Positions 52,930 to 63,469 of a stretch of DNA of 64,000 nt are shown one piece after another (position 1 is the stretch's first letter; the number at the start of each line of letters is the position of its first letter). The notes below the pieces were generated by a model that was not told where the DNA came from, did no database searches, and was given only the letters and a program-made list of their open reading frames with translations. The DNA comes from Endomychus coccineus (Eukaryota; Arthropoda; Insecta; Coleoptera; Endomychidae), in the NCBI GenBank assembly GCA_958510875.1, contig OY294068.1:176731411-176795410 (forward strand), read 5' to 3'. The position numbers and the translations under genes are program-made.

Positions 52930-53760
52930 CACCGCGACGTCTGTCGACTTCCAGAACAGGTATTCTTACAGTGGTACCCAATAGCACAGAAGTTTTGGGC
53001 ATTTTCTGAGCTTGCTCTGTTAAATTCTCTTTGGAACTGATACAGCTAAGGCCTTCTTCGCACATAAAGGGCTTGCTCTGTTAAATCCTCTTTGAAACTG
53101 ATACAGCTAAGGTCTTTTCCGCACATAAAGAGCCAACAACTTCAGAACCATAGCCATCTGCCATATCTTTTTCCAAAGCAGCACAAATAGCATGAATGGG
53201 TGGGTATGTTGCATTTTCTACACGAATGAGCATCCGTTGTCTCATTAGTACAAACACGGCACAAGAGTGGGGAACTCAATAATTGCTCATGCTCTGCTAC
53301 GAAATTCAAAACATCTGACGGTTGACCATTTATGTCAGAAGGAAGATCTTCAACATTCGCAGGCTCATCAAGAATCTCGGAACTTAGAATAGTCGTGTGT
53401 TCATCATTCCCACTTGAACACACTTGAACTTGGAACAATTGAAGCTTCATTACGGATCTCAGAACTTTCGATGACGGGACTTTGTTGATGTTGAGCCTCT
53501 AGAGGTTGATTTTGTGTCCAAACTGGATCTATTATTAGGTATTCTGAAGCAATGGGAATACTTGATCACATTTTCTAGATCCTCTTCACTTTCCAGGTTA
53601 TAACTATCATCGAGAGGCAAAGATATATCATTTTTTATTTCAGATCCGAAAAGAGCTTTGTAAGGTGTTCTTTTGATACCTGAATGGAACGCTCTATTCT
53701 TAGTGAGATGTACAAATCGCAGACCATCACTCCAACGATGACTATCATTATCTTGCGTCT
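52930..53760 (-). pseudogene. Ginger/KRBA2-type integrase C-terminal region, broken
   Basis: Minus-strand reading across shifting frames: SHRWSDGLRFVHLTKNRAFH, SGIKRTPYKALFGSEIKNDI, SLPLDDSYNLESEEDLE; then in the frame 53142-53450 ILDEPANVEDL, CRVCTNETTDAHSCRKCNIP, THSCYLCC; and finally TSVLLGTTVRIPVLEVDRRR followed by GDTRNIIGVV. The order (end of an rve integrase core, a CxxC..HxC..C zinc-binding segment, then a VxIPvpxvDRgRgdxrNiiGVV segment) matches the C-terminal half of KRBA2/SCAND3-like and Ginger-type integrase proteins. Stops and frameshifts are frequent. The catalytic DDE core is not in the window. Confidence 0.75.
53010..53131. repeat. 61-bp tandem duplication inside the integrase relic
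   Basis: GCTTGCTCTGTTAAATTCTC... from 53010 is repeated from 53071 (GCTTGCTCTGTTAAATCCTC...), a period of 61 bp with a few differences. 61 is not a multiple of 3, so it shifts the frame and post-dates loss of coding function, or caused it. Confidence 0.85.
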
Positions 53761-53772
53761 TTTACACACATT

Positions 53773-53914
53773 ACCGGCTGCGAATTCTGTACTGTATAGA
53801 ATACCTAGGCAAAGTACAAAATAAATAATATTTCATACATTACCTAAACGTTTTAGGTATTCTATACATTGCCTAGGTATTGTATAGAATACCGGATTAT
53901 ACAGATTGCCGGTA
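53773..53914. mobile_element. Small MITE with ~40-bp inverted repeats
   Basis: Left TACCGGCTGCGAATTCTGTA, then CTGTATAGAATACCTAGGCAA. The reverse complement of the right end reads TACCGGCAATCTGTATAATC, then CGGTATTCTATACAATACCTAGGCAA. About 142 bp in total, no coding. The terminal TACCGGC repeats are exact for seven bases. Confidence 0.65.
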
Positions 53915-55119
53915 GCATATATATTATAAATCACAATCTGAAACGGTTCACACAAAATTACATTGAGTAGAATACACCTTACATACAATATAGATTAAAC
54001 ATGATATTTTCTAGAAGTTGCATTGAGTGCTGGTTACGTGAACTCGACTCGATTCTCATTATAATCAACGGTTTTCAAATGAAAATCTCTCGCAAATGAG
54101 AATTTTCAGTCTTACTTCTACCTCAAATATATCATGTAAAAAATAAACACAATTACATTTTCAATACAACATAACACAAAATACATGGGATACACATGGA
54201 AATTTTCTTTTGCAATAGTCAAACTTTCGACACAATTAGATAAAACCTGGGGGGATGTAAGTTATCTACGTTCAGCTTTTAAAATAATTCTAGCTGAATG
54301 CATAGTTTTCAAGAAGTGCTCCAATGAATATGTCTCTTATGATGTTAAAGTTGATAAGGATACCTACGCAGTACTAGCTCATTGAATATATTATCTCTTA
54401 AGACGTTTGAATGAGAACTCCCTCGGAGATGTATTCATCTTTTCATTTCCAATAATCTACTTTGCTTTGTTCTCCATTTTTTAATCAGAAAGGTGCATGA
54501 GCAATGAACATCCTGTTCGGAGCTTCAGCGAGAGCTTGATCTAGTTTGCATTCATTTTCATTCGTCTCGATCTTCTATAAAATTGCTTGTGAAAGTATAT
54601 GCGGTTTTATAGTAGACGTCGCCTTTCATGGGAGCTCGGAACTTCTCAAATTTTAATCACAAATTGGTGAGAATATGCGGTTTAGCCGTGTCCGTTTTAG
54701 TTCCAAGTTATTCTAGAAATTCCAATATAGATCTCTGTATTTTACTGCGAATTATTTATACGTATTACTCTTATATAATTGTAATTTTTACTACCTGTAT
54801 ATTCACTATGAACAATATTTTGATATAAGTGAACCTCTACTATTTCTATGTATATCTATGGTTTCGGCGTCTACGTAGCGTAAATTCATAATACTTCGGA
54901 AGTTGGAGAATGAAACTCAAATTTTACACAAAACTTTTAACATTTAATTCAAAAATGCTGACAAATTGTTTCATCACACTGTGGCATTTTCAAAGCAAGG
55001 AGTTATCAACTGTATTATTTCATTACGTATCACAGATTTATTACATATACTTTTTTACATAAAATCCTAGTCAGCTATGCTGCGCGCTCCGACGACATCG
55101 TAGCAATCGCGCCAAAAAC
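53915..55119. other. No recognisable gene
   Basis: AT-rich; frames at 54185-54385 and 54628-54828 have no recognisable domain. Confidence 0.45.
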
Positions 55120-55960
55120 CCAAATTCATCAACTCCTCCCCACCGGTCGGCTTCAGGTTCCCTTAATCGTGTGTCCTAAGGAGTCTTAATGAACCCAGAA
55201 TGACTGCATTCTGCATCCGGTCTACTAAGATCTGCGCCGAGTTCTTCCAAGCCGAAATGATTTTTAAGTTCGAACGCAGCGGAGACCGAATTCTGCCCAT
55301 AACACCAATGATCAGAACCACCAATACGACCTTGCGGCCAGGGTATAGCGTGCGAAGCACGAACGAAATCCCAATACTTTGTCCATTCTTCCTTCTCTTT
55401 CAAGACTTATGTTCTTTCTTTTCTGCTGGAGCAGAGAATTCGATGACATACATAGTCTTGCTTTGTTTATCGAGAAGGACAATGTCGGACTTATTTGCTT
55501 ATATGGACCTGACGGTCGGAAACGGGTTATTCCAGTAGATCTGGCATTTTTCGTTTCCGACAACTGACTCAATATCTCCTGGCATCTTAGGTAGTACCAG
55601 CTCTTGGTCCATCTCGCACGAATACCTTAGATGGTAATACAGCACCCGCGGGGCCGCATTATGCCGATGAGTGCATTTGCCGGACATGCCTACAGCAGGT
55701 GGAAAAGCGTCTCAGGCGCTTTTCGACAGGCCTTGGAGCTGACATCAGGAACCTGCAGACCCATCAATTTGCGGCGATAGACCAAGGTATTGATTTGCCA
55801 TCTTGGTAAGCAGCTACTATCCCTCGGGATGTAAGCCCAGCTGACCTTAGGTAGCAGAAGGTCTTCCTTTTTGGCAAAGCACAGGAGGGGTCCAGAGTCT
55901 TAAGAACTTTACACGCTATACTCAGAAACAAACTTCGATGCATAACCTCCAGACTAAGGA
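55120..55960 (-). pseudogene. Non-LTR-type RT C-terminus with PD-(D/E)XK-like nuclease segment
   Basis: Minus reading in three frames. Upstream: KVSWAYIPRDSSCLPRWQIN, YRRKLMGLQVPDV, ACRKAPETLFHLL..CPA (55690-55880), the post-RT Cys/His region. Middle: VLYYHLRYSCEMDQELVLPK, MPGDIESVVGNEKCQIYWNN. Downstream: ANKSDIVLLDKQSKTMYVIE, FSAPAEKK, KYWDFVRA, KVVLVVLIIGVMGRI, KNSAQILVDRMQNAVILGSL, RLLRTHD. The sDIVLLD....YVIEFSaPa block looks like a PD-(D/E)XK nuclease core as found at the C-terminus of some retroelement RTs. The exact clade is not certain. Frameshifts show it is dead. Confidence 0.65.
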
Positions 55961-55975
55961 GTCACTTACCTCCTT

Positions 55976-56460
55976 GGTGACGTGGTGAATTTCCTTTGAA
56001 ATTTTGGAGGTCATGAGCATGAGGAAAGACCTTATAAGGCAGAGTATCCATAACTTCGCTGTTCGATAGAAAAATTAAGTCTGGTACGGAGAAGTTCCAT
56101 AGGTCTCGAGCTTGACAATAAAGGGGTGACTGGCTTGAGCCCGTCTAGTCTGCCTATCTGTAATCTCTTGTGTTGGATTAACAGACGAGATTTCTGATAA
56201 ATACTGACCGTCGAAATGTCTATAGAAAAGGGCCCATTTTTCTACCAAGTTTTGCAATGGTCAATGAATTCGTGATCAAACGAATAGCTCTATTCTGAAT
56301 AGAATCTAACAGTTCCAGCGTATATTTGGGAGCTGCACTCCAAACATCTGAACGGTACTCAAGGACAGATTGAATCTGTTCTATGTAAATTATGAGGAGC
56401 TTCTGGGATGTAAAGTATCTTTTGGCGCGAAATAGAATCCCTTGGTATTCGAGGTATCTA
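55976..56460 (-). pseudogene. Non-LTR RT C-terminal fragment (family N1), third copy
   Basis: Minus frame 56075-56257 reads DRQTRRAQASHPFIVKLETY, close to the copy at 25976-26242; nucleotide similarity continues to 55980 and upstream to about 56460 (YRSDVWSAAPKYTLELLDSI, QNRAIRL thumb motif). It contains the usual LWNSL-equivalent region in degraded form. It abuts a Tc1 relic at about 56460. Confidence 0.75.
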
Positions 56461-56464
56461 CGTA

Positions 56465-57130
56465 CCCCAGCATTATGTGTTGGCGCATTATCCGAAATCC
56501 AGGCCCATCTTGTTGAGCAAATGGTACAACAATAGATTCAAAAATAATATGCCGATAATAAATTGCATTCAAAAAGAATCAAATCAGTTCTTGACCAAGT
56601 GTTCCACTCCACACCATCATTGTACCTCCTTGCTGTCATTAGACTGCAAAGCCAATCCTCTCCATATTCTTGTTCTTCGATCAACTGGTACCAATTCGAA
56701 TCAATATTCATCAGTAAACAAGATTAGGGCCCATGTCTCAGGCAATTCCATGATCCTGTGCCCACTGAATTCTGTTGAGCCCTTCTCCCTCGATATACAG
56801 ACACTATCAAAGGGCTGTGGCCATTTAATTCTTCTTCATGAAGTCTGATTTGATCACTTGGCGGGTTACGTAGCTGAATTATTAGTTCAACTGTAGTAAC
56901 AGTAATGGTTCGTGAAGCCTGTAGTCACACAAATCAATCTTCAATTTCGTTGGTACCGCTTGAAGAATTTGCATGATATTCATCAACATTACTTGTTTCT
57001 TGAAACCTTCCCCACAAACGATTATTAACGCTTTTGTTGGTATGGAGAACCTCGAAAACTCTTTGACTCAGCCCGCCTGGAGCATTCCAACAGCAAGTGT
57101 ATGCGTTTCACGATGTAAGTGATGTCTCTC
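56465..57130 (-). pseudogene. Tc1-like transposase relic
   Basis: Minus strand, from 57115: LSRVFEVLHTNKSVNNRLWG, RFQETSNVDEYHANSSSGTN (HTH and W.RFqETGnV..r..sGrp pattern), VTTVELIIQLRNPPSDQIRL; then a decayed catalytic half with SNWYQLIEEQEYGEDWLCSL and, near 56500-56390, MNAIYYRHIIFESIVVPFAQ, QDGPGF and SDNAPTHNAGVRRYLEYQGI, which holds the second Asp region. Many stops. The third catalytic region is absent where the non-LTR fragment begins. Confidence 0.65.
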
Positions 57131-57959
57131 CAGATCTAACCACTATCAAACTGAATCAAACTTACAAGATATCTACTGCATATTTATGAACAATTTATTT
57201 GAAAAAACAGTAAATAGAAATTTCCGCATCTCGTAAATGAATATGTTTTGACAATCTACTGACAATCTGCGGGTTAAATGTATCCGTGACCGATCTATAA
57301 CGACACTCTCTAATCAAGGCACGGTACTTCTGGATCTGGCGAAGATAATAAAAATTTTTGATTTGGTCAATTTTTTCGCAAGTAAGTATACAATCTGGTA
57401 CATAGCGACGTGAATTCGTTTAACTCTCACTAACTGAGACCGAAAGGGAACTGTACAAATAGTTGTTCGAGTGTCGCAGTAATATGCGGGTCTCATTTGT
57501 AGGCGACACATAAGTTGAACGTTCTCAATATTTCAGAAATGGCTTTCGAGTAGCTTAGAAATAATAAGATCACAGCAAAGCCGCACATATTCGAGATTAA
57601 AATTTGAAAAGTTTGGAATATACTAAGCTTAGGAACGTAGACGTCTACTTAAACCGCAAACACTTCCATAACCGATCTTGCAGAAGCTTGAGACGAGCCG
57701 CAATGAATGCAAACTAGATCAAGATGTCGCGAAGGATGCTTGAGTAGGATCTGCAATGCCACTGCACCTCTCTGATTAAACCGTCTAGAATTATGCGCAG
57801 AATTTTATCGGACGTGGAAAATGAATACTTTTCAACGAGGAAATTCTAGCAAAAGTACTAAAATTATAGATAGCTTGTGATATCAATTCATGACTTCAAT
57901 GTGAATTAGAGGACTGGCCAATATGTCCTTACAAAATCTATCGGATGTCGCTCCTAGTA
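57131..57959. other. No recognisable gene
   Basis: The frame at 57314-57511 (-) has no recognisable feature. Confidence 0.45.
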
Positions 57960-59650
57960 TCAAGACAAATTTGTTTCCGATGGGTACGTTTTTCAATATG
58001 CTGTTATCGAATGTCCATCGCTTGGTTCAATTTTTGTAATAGCAATCAACTGTATTTTCGAACACTGAATAACACGAATTCCATCTGGAATTCAAAATAT
58101 TCAAAGAAAGTTCAGTTGGATGAAGACATCTCCACCAGTTCTTGCGACTGCTTCCAATTGGGTGGAAGAGTTTAAACAAAATCCATGAAATGATCCTGAG
58201 TGGTCGACGAGTCATGGTGAGTGAACTAATTGAGGCTGCGATGCGATGGTTTGAATTTTGCGAAGAAAAGTTGGGTATGAAGAAGATACTTGCGTTTGCT
58301 TACAATGGACAATGTACGTAGTGTTGCCCAAATGCAAGAACAAGACGAGACTTGTCTTGGTCTTGCGCCAATACACCTGGTCTTGGTCTTGGTCTTGGTA
58401 TTGCGCTTGCAGTCTTGGTCTAGGTCTTGGTCTTGCAGCAAGAGTCTCGCAAGTCTCGCAATTACCTATTAGTGTTTGTTTTTCATTTTTATTTCAACCT
58501 TTTCATGTTGGCACAATTTACACAAAGCAATTTGGGATGCATGAATTATTTCGGAAAACTCATCAAATTTGCTTTCAGATCTTTAGATCTATAACTCCAA
58601 CTCTCTCTACTTTGACTAGAACTATTTGAATCTTCGTCAGTAATGTCAAATTGTAAACGTGATAAGTTTTCCGAGAACAACAAGGATTAGAGTAAAAACA
58701 ATTATTACATTAGACTCGAAGCAAAGCTCAATTGGGAATGACTGGAATTGAAATGAATTCTATTATTTATAGTTCATCCGCATAGATAGTGTCGCCTTGT
58801 ACCGCGCCGCCATGGCACGTGCCGGCTCTCATTAAAAGTTGCCGCCGCAAATCAAAGGATGCCGCATGCGGCCTACAGACGCATGACATTGTAGCGTCCT
58901 GCTTTTCTCTCTTATACCTACCTTATTATTATAAGTTAGATTTCAAATTAGTTTGTAAGATCACTTTTTCGGTCTGTAACTTTTGAAATATTAAGAAAAT
59001 AAACATTTTCTCGGTAACATACTACATGTAATTTTATTACGCTTTATTCTATATAGTTTATTTTTCGTTTTTATTGTTTTCATATTTTTATTTATGTTCA
59101 TACTATATTCAGTATATTATTTTTTATTTACTTATTCGGACTGCTGATAGTCATTTATATTTGTACTTTAAAAAAAAAATCGATGGTGGAAGCCGTTACT
59201 TCATAGTAATTTAACATTTTGATTATATGGAAGAATAACTACTTTGTTTTCATACCACTTTTATTAATAATAACGTGAAAAAGTAACTATAGTTTCAACA
59301 CCGAAGTGCCATTATCAAACAATTAGAAAATTATGAAGAAGTCAATGAAACAGTTCAAGTATAAATAGAGTAAAGTAGGGTTGAGGAAAGTACAGTATTA
59401 AATAGTAAACATAGCAACAATTTGTGGATTAGTGTGATTATAATTAAATATTCTAAAAATTATTCAAAGAGCGGTTTGAAAGTCAAAAAAATGCAAGAAC
59501 AAGACCAAGACTGCAAGACCAAGACCGATTTTGGGCAACACTAAATGTACTCATGGTGTGGTCGATTCAACGGCTGGTTTAGCGCTTTTCGTCGCAATTC
59601 TGGCTTGTTTATGCTTCGATACGTAACCGTTGATGAAACATGGGAACTCT
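57960..59650 (+). pseudogene. Mariner transposase relic, split by a hAT-like element
   Basis: Left part (58095-58310): TSPPVLATASNWVEEFKQN (the mariner TxWvaeFKrGR region), KIHEMILSGRRVMVSELIEA (cf. xVxeMVLxDRRikvrEIaEa), then LGMKKI. Right part (59552-59640): LALFRRNSGLFMLRYVTVDE followed by TW, which matches the LxxFxRnpxeFLrRyVTvDETW segment with the first catalytic Asp (DETW). The two parts are separated by the 1225-bp element at 58319-59543. Frameshifts and deletions abound. The boundaries are approximate. Confidence 0.7.
58319..59543. mobile_element. hAT-like nonautonomous element with GTCTTG-rich ends
   Basis: Inverted ends TAGTGTTGCCCAAA (58319-58332) and TTTGGGCAACACTA (59530-59543) are perfect over 14 bp. 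Flanks AATGTACG (58311-58318) and AATGTACT (59544-59551) match at 7 of 8 positions, an 8-bp TSD as in hAT. Just inside the left end is a run of CTTGGT/GTCTTG hexamers (58345-58450), and CAAGACCAAGAC repeats lie inside the right end (59497-59526), like subterminal transposase-binding repeats. No transposase frame in 1.2 kb. Confidence 0.8.
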
Positions 59651-60068
59651 GAAAGGAGGGAAGCTAATTAACGGCCAGCAAGATGATAGCCACAGCTTAA
59701 AAAAAATATTTTTATTCTGTTTCCAGTTTCTTTCTGTTGAAATTGAAAGAAACTCTATTTGAACTACTATTCATTCGAGAAATAGATAGTAGCACCCATT
59801 GAAAATATATACTACTTTTCTAAAAAAAATCTGAAAGTGACTTGCTTACCTGAGTATATGAGCGTACACAGTTGCAAACTCCTTTTGCACCGCTTATTCC
59901 GAATATCTCCCGTTCCCGCAGCAGTTCATTATTAGAAATGATAATTATTGAGCTGGAATTTGGAAACAGTCCAGATTAGTCTGAAATACCAACAGGAAAA
60001 AGTTGAACCTGACTACTGTAAACATTCACAAATTCATAGAAGAACGCTTTCAATAGGTCAAAATAGGT
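59651..60068. other. No recognisable gene
   Basis: AT-rich spacer. Confidence 0.45.
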
Positions 60069-60238
60069 TTTAATTAATCAAATTAGTATAAATCTGACTC
60101 AACGATTGAATATCTGTTCTATGATTTACGACTTGGAGTCACGGTTTATGAGAATCATCTCTAGAATGAGAATTCTGTAAATCATAGAACAGATATCCAA
60201 TCATTAAGTCAGATTTATACTAATTTAATTAATCAAAA
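60069..60238. repeat. Inverted junction of the hammerhead-repeat family (copy D, 5' side)
   Basis: Left arm 60069-60129 and right arm 60177-60238 are near-perfect reverse complements (GTAAATCATAGAACAGATAT, CCAATCATTAAGTCAGATTT, ATACTAATTTAATTAATCAA). The 47-bp loop, ACTTGGAGTCACGGTTTATG..., is itself the reverse complement of the sequence preceding the same point in copy C (about 23196-23235). So an inverted partial copy is joined head-to-head to copy D. Confidence 0.8.
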
Positions 60239-60640
60239 CCCTTGCTAATTTTTACTTGCGTCTTTATAACGTTAAAAGTATATTTCAGGTAGAATGCTCA
60301 AAAGCAATAATTCTAATAAGGTCTGGCAACCTTTTTCTATTACCTCATACATCTTCAACATCTGGTTCGAAAGTGAATCCTCGAACGTTCTATTTTTGGT
60401 TCAACTCTTTAGTCGTATTACAGACTGTGATTCGATATGTTTACAGAGCTTCTAAGAATATTGCTCAGCAACGTATGCTTAGTTCATATACTTAAGACAT
60501 TAATTATGTTATAATTTCGATTGTTCGTGTTTCTGTTCATTTCGGCGACGTGGGCATTTTTAATTGAAATTAGTGCGATAAGGACGCCTTGTGGTGATAC
60601 AATTGGCTTTAAGGATTCACGTTTATATATAATTGAAGTA
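60177..60640 (+). repeat. ~540-bp hammerhead-repeat family, copy D
   Basis: Plus-strand copy collinear with copy C: TTGCGTCTTTATAACGTTAA, GGTAGAATGCTCAAAAGCAA, TTTTCTATTACCTCATACAT, CTTCAACATCTGGTTCG, CATTTTTAATTGAAATTAGT, GCGATAAGGACGCCTTGTGG. It stops before the hammerhead region. No coding. Confidence 0.75.
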
Positions 60641-62259
60641 ACGGAGTAATGCAAATTGCAACCTCCTGTGAAATCAATCAGATATGTCATGTAGTGATTA
60701 TACCGTACCTGTTACTAAGTTTTTGACGCTGGCAATGGCACCCTTACTATATTCTGAATTCTTTTATTCCAATTAATTATTGATAGTGTACCTTTGTTGT
60801 ACGTGATAGATGCTGTTGGCTAAAGGTTACGACCAAGGCCATATGATTGGAAAAAATATAAAAAAAACCGTACCTGTTCGTTAATAATTTGATTACCACC
60901 TATTTACAAAAAACATACAATAACATACATTTTTATATTCTTTATTTTCTTATACGTTTAAGTCCATTTAACATAAACCATTAGAATCGGAAAAATTGAT
61001 ATGAAATAACAAATTCTCAGATGATGAAACAAAAGCTAAGAACGCTGCAAAAATTGAAACTACTTCAAGTTCATTATGAAACTAACGAGGGACGGAAGTC
61101 TCTTGATCAATTGAACCCAGCTCTTTAATTTTTATTGAAAATAGTGACTAACTGCAGTTGCAATGATTTGCATCGAACAACCGCCTATATTGAAGGTTTA
61201 ATTTATTATATATTTTAATTTCTCGGAATTCACTGAACTACTAACAATCTTCATTTTTGAGCTCTTCGATAACGTCAAAGGAATTTTCCTGCAAAGAATC
61301 AAGTGGAAAAATGACAACATATAGGAAACTGAACGTTCCATTAAGCAATTAACAAGATAAATATTTATCATGAGTCAAGTTTGAGAACATGTGTTCACAG
61401 ATAGAGGATAGCTTGTCAGTATTGTATTGAATTACTGCCACACTGCGAAAACCTACTCACTGTGTGACATATGCGCCTGCCACATGAGATTTGTGTGGTA
61501 CATTCTAGGGACTAAATGTTTTTTCCAAATGGTCCGTGAAATATGTTCATTAATGTTTGGAGGAATTCCTCTCATTAAATCAATTTTAATTGTAGCCATA
61601 ATTTAACCTCTTACGACTTCGTTAAAAGTTATTTACAATTTTGTCATGTGTAATGTGAGTTATATTCCAAGACGTAATTATGTACCAATTAACATGTATT
61701 CTATCGACAATATTTCCATCCCTACCTATAATTAGTTCGATGAAGTCAAAATTAGGAGACTCATTATATTTTTCTTTTCTTTGTTACAGGTGAGTCTCTC
61801 TATTCCTCAACGATATATTTTGTGGTAAGTTTATAATTTGGTTCGTGAACCTAGCAAATGAAGAAGATCCTCCGATATAAGTTTTTTTTTCAAAGACAAG
61901 GTGTGACTTACATAGTTCCTTGTTATAATTATCGCCATGAAACCATACATATCCCAATCGTAAGGTAATTTTGAGCCGTTAAATTTATGAAATATCTTAT
62001 CCAAAATTGAATTTAAACTATTAAGACGATTGAGAGATGAGAATTGTTTCCTGTGAAATTCACTTCATATTCAACTCAACTAACATAAATCATTGAATCT
62101 ACCAAAATTCTCCAATTTGATCACCACAAACGAGCTAATCCCTAGAACAGAATAAGTTTGGATCTAGTGTAGAAACTACAGAATGGTCGGGATAAAATTG
62201 AATTATATTATTGACTATGCGACCTGAGCAGACTATTCAGGATGTTCCCTAATATATTA
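60641..62259. other. No recognisable gene; one recursive-splice-like site
   Basis: AT-rich, no frame of note. The AG|GT motif at 61789/61790 is listed separately. Confidence 0.45.
61764..61797 (+). promoter_or_regulatory. Juxtaposed splice acceptor/donor (recursive-splice-like)
   Basis: A strong polypyrimidine tract ending TTTTTCTTTTCTTTGTTACAG is followed immediately by GTGAGTCTC, so an acceptor and a near-consensus donor abut at 61789/61790. Such zero-length exons (ratchet points) mark recursive splicing of very long introns in flies and vertebrates. It is suggestive only; a chance occurrence cannot be excluded. Confidence 0.35.
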
Positions 62260-62822
62260 ATCCAGGCTGTGAACCAGGATTTTAGCTATAATAAAAAAAA
62301 ACATGTAAGTTCGAATCAAAATAGTTTTTTTGTATTAGCTTCAGGAGGTTCTCAGGATCATTCATACACCTCAAAACCTCTTGGGAACCCCAACCCCACC
62401 CATTGGAGGTGCAAATTTGCAACATGCCAAGTCTTGAATTGTATTTTCTGCATACTGAATACGATTCCGAAGCCAGATTTACTTAAAATTCAACTTGGGG
62501 TGGTGAAATCGACAAAATTGAGCAATTTTGCACCCCTTATATGTTATTTTGCAATTCACGTGTTTTTGTCATTTCGAGTGCACCAAGGAGGTTTTTGGGT
62601 CCCTGAACACGAATCCGAAGCCAGATTTAATTGCAATCCATCGTTGGGGTGGCAAAATCGACAAAATTGGCCATTTTAGCCCCCAATGGGTGGGGTCCAG
62701 GTTCGGTTCCCAAGAGGTTTTAAGGTGTATGAATGATCCTGAGAATCTTCTGAAGCTAATGCAAAAAAAAAAATTTTTGATTCGAACCTACATGTTTTTT
62801 TTTTCCGGTTCATAGCCTGGAC
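62260..62822. mobile_element. Foldback element, copy 2 (shorter)
   Basis: Same ends as 24512-25490: ATCCAGGCTGTGAACCAGGA at the left and, reverse-complemented, GTCCAGGCTATGAACCGGAA at the right, flanked by TA on both sides (62258-62259, 62823-62824). The shared interior includes TTCAGGAGGTTCTCAGGATC and one ~150-bp unit (CACCAAGGAGGTTTTTGGGT). It is 563 bp against 979 bp, differing in the number of internal units. Confidence 0.85.
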
Positions 62823-63469
62823 TATATACCACAAATTTAAGTATGCTGTTTCTAATTTCCAAAAAAGCAATATATCTGTACCACTCCAACTTAATAGAAC
62901 TAAATTTGATAAACAGTTTTGATCAGTTTGATAAACAGTGCAATAAGGGTATTGATGGATGATGAGTGAAAGTCAACTGAAATATCCTAAGGGGTTAATT
63001 GAGGATGACCCACTCTCACAATTGTGAAGATTTTTTTTGTAAGTTAGATTAAGACAATCATAATTTCATTTTATGGTCAATCAATTCATTTACTCCTGAT
63101 ATTTCTCGAATGAAAACACGTTCAAGTCAATATGATGATCTATACTCCAATTAAAGAGTATCAATAAGAACAATTAAATTAAAAATAAATAGTAGACTTT
63201 AAAAAATCATCATTTCCAAAATAATCGGTAAATCAATTGATAACCTCGAGGCACCCAAGCCGTATATCAAATTTGGTTCTTCCAAGTGGGAGTACTACAG
63301 ATATATTGATTTTTCTCAAAATTTCAAACCACACTTTCAATACCTATAACTTTAGGGGTACAACTTGGTCTATAATATGTTCGTATGTACGAGAGCAAAG
63401 TGAAAAGTCCCTGAAAAATGAAACAGATGGCGCCACAATCGAAAATACCATGTGACATTTGTGATGTAC
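62823..63469. other. No recognisable gene
   Basis: AT-rich. The last ~80 bp (from about 63390, GAGCAAAGTGAAAAGTCCCTG) may already be the 5' end of the mariner that follows. Confidence 0.45.

Noticed and set aside
53142..53450. 102-codon frame as an intact RING/PHD zinc-finger gene
   Set aside because: Its Cys residues match the zinc segment of KRBA2/Ginger-like proteins, whose flanking parts lie in other frames; it is a piece of that relic.
58258..58629. 123-codon frame with LVLVLRQYTWSWSWSW-like repeats
   Set aside because: It is a translation of the GTCTTG/CTTGGT simple repeat inside the hAT-like element, not a protein gene.
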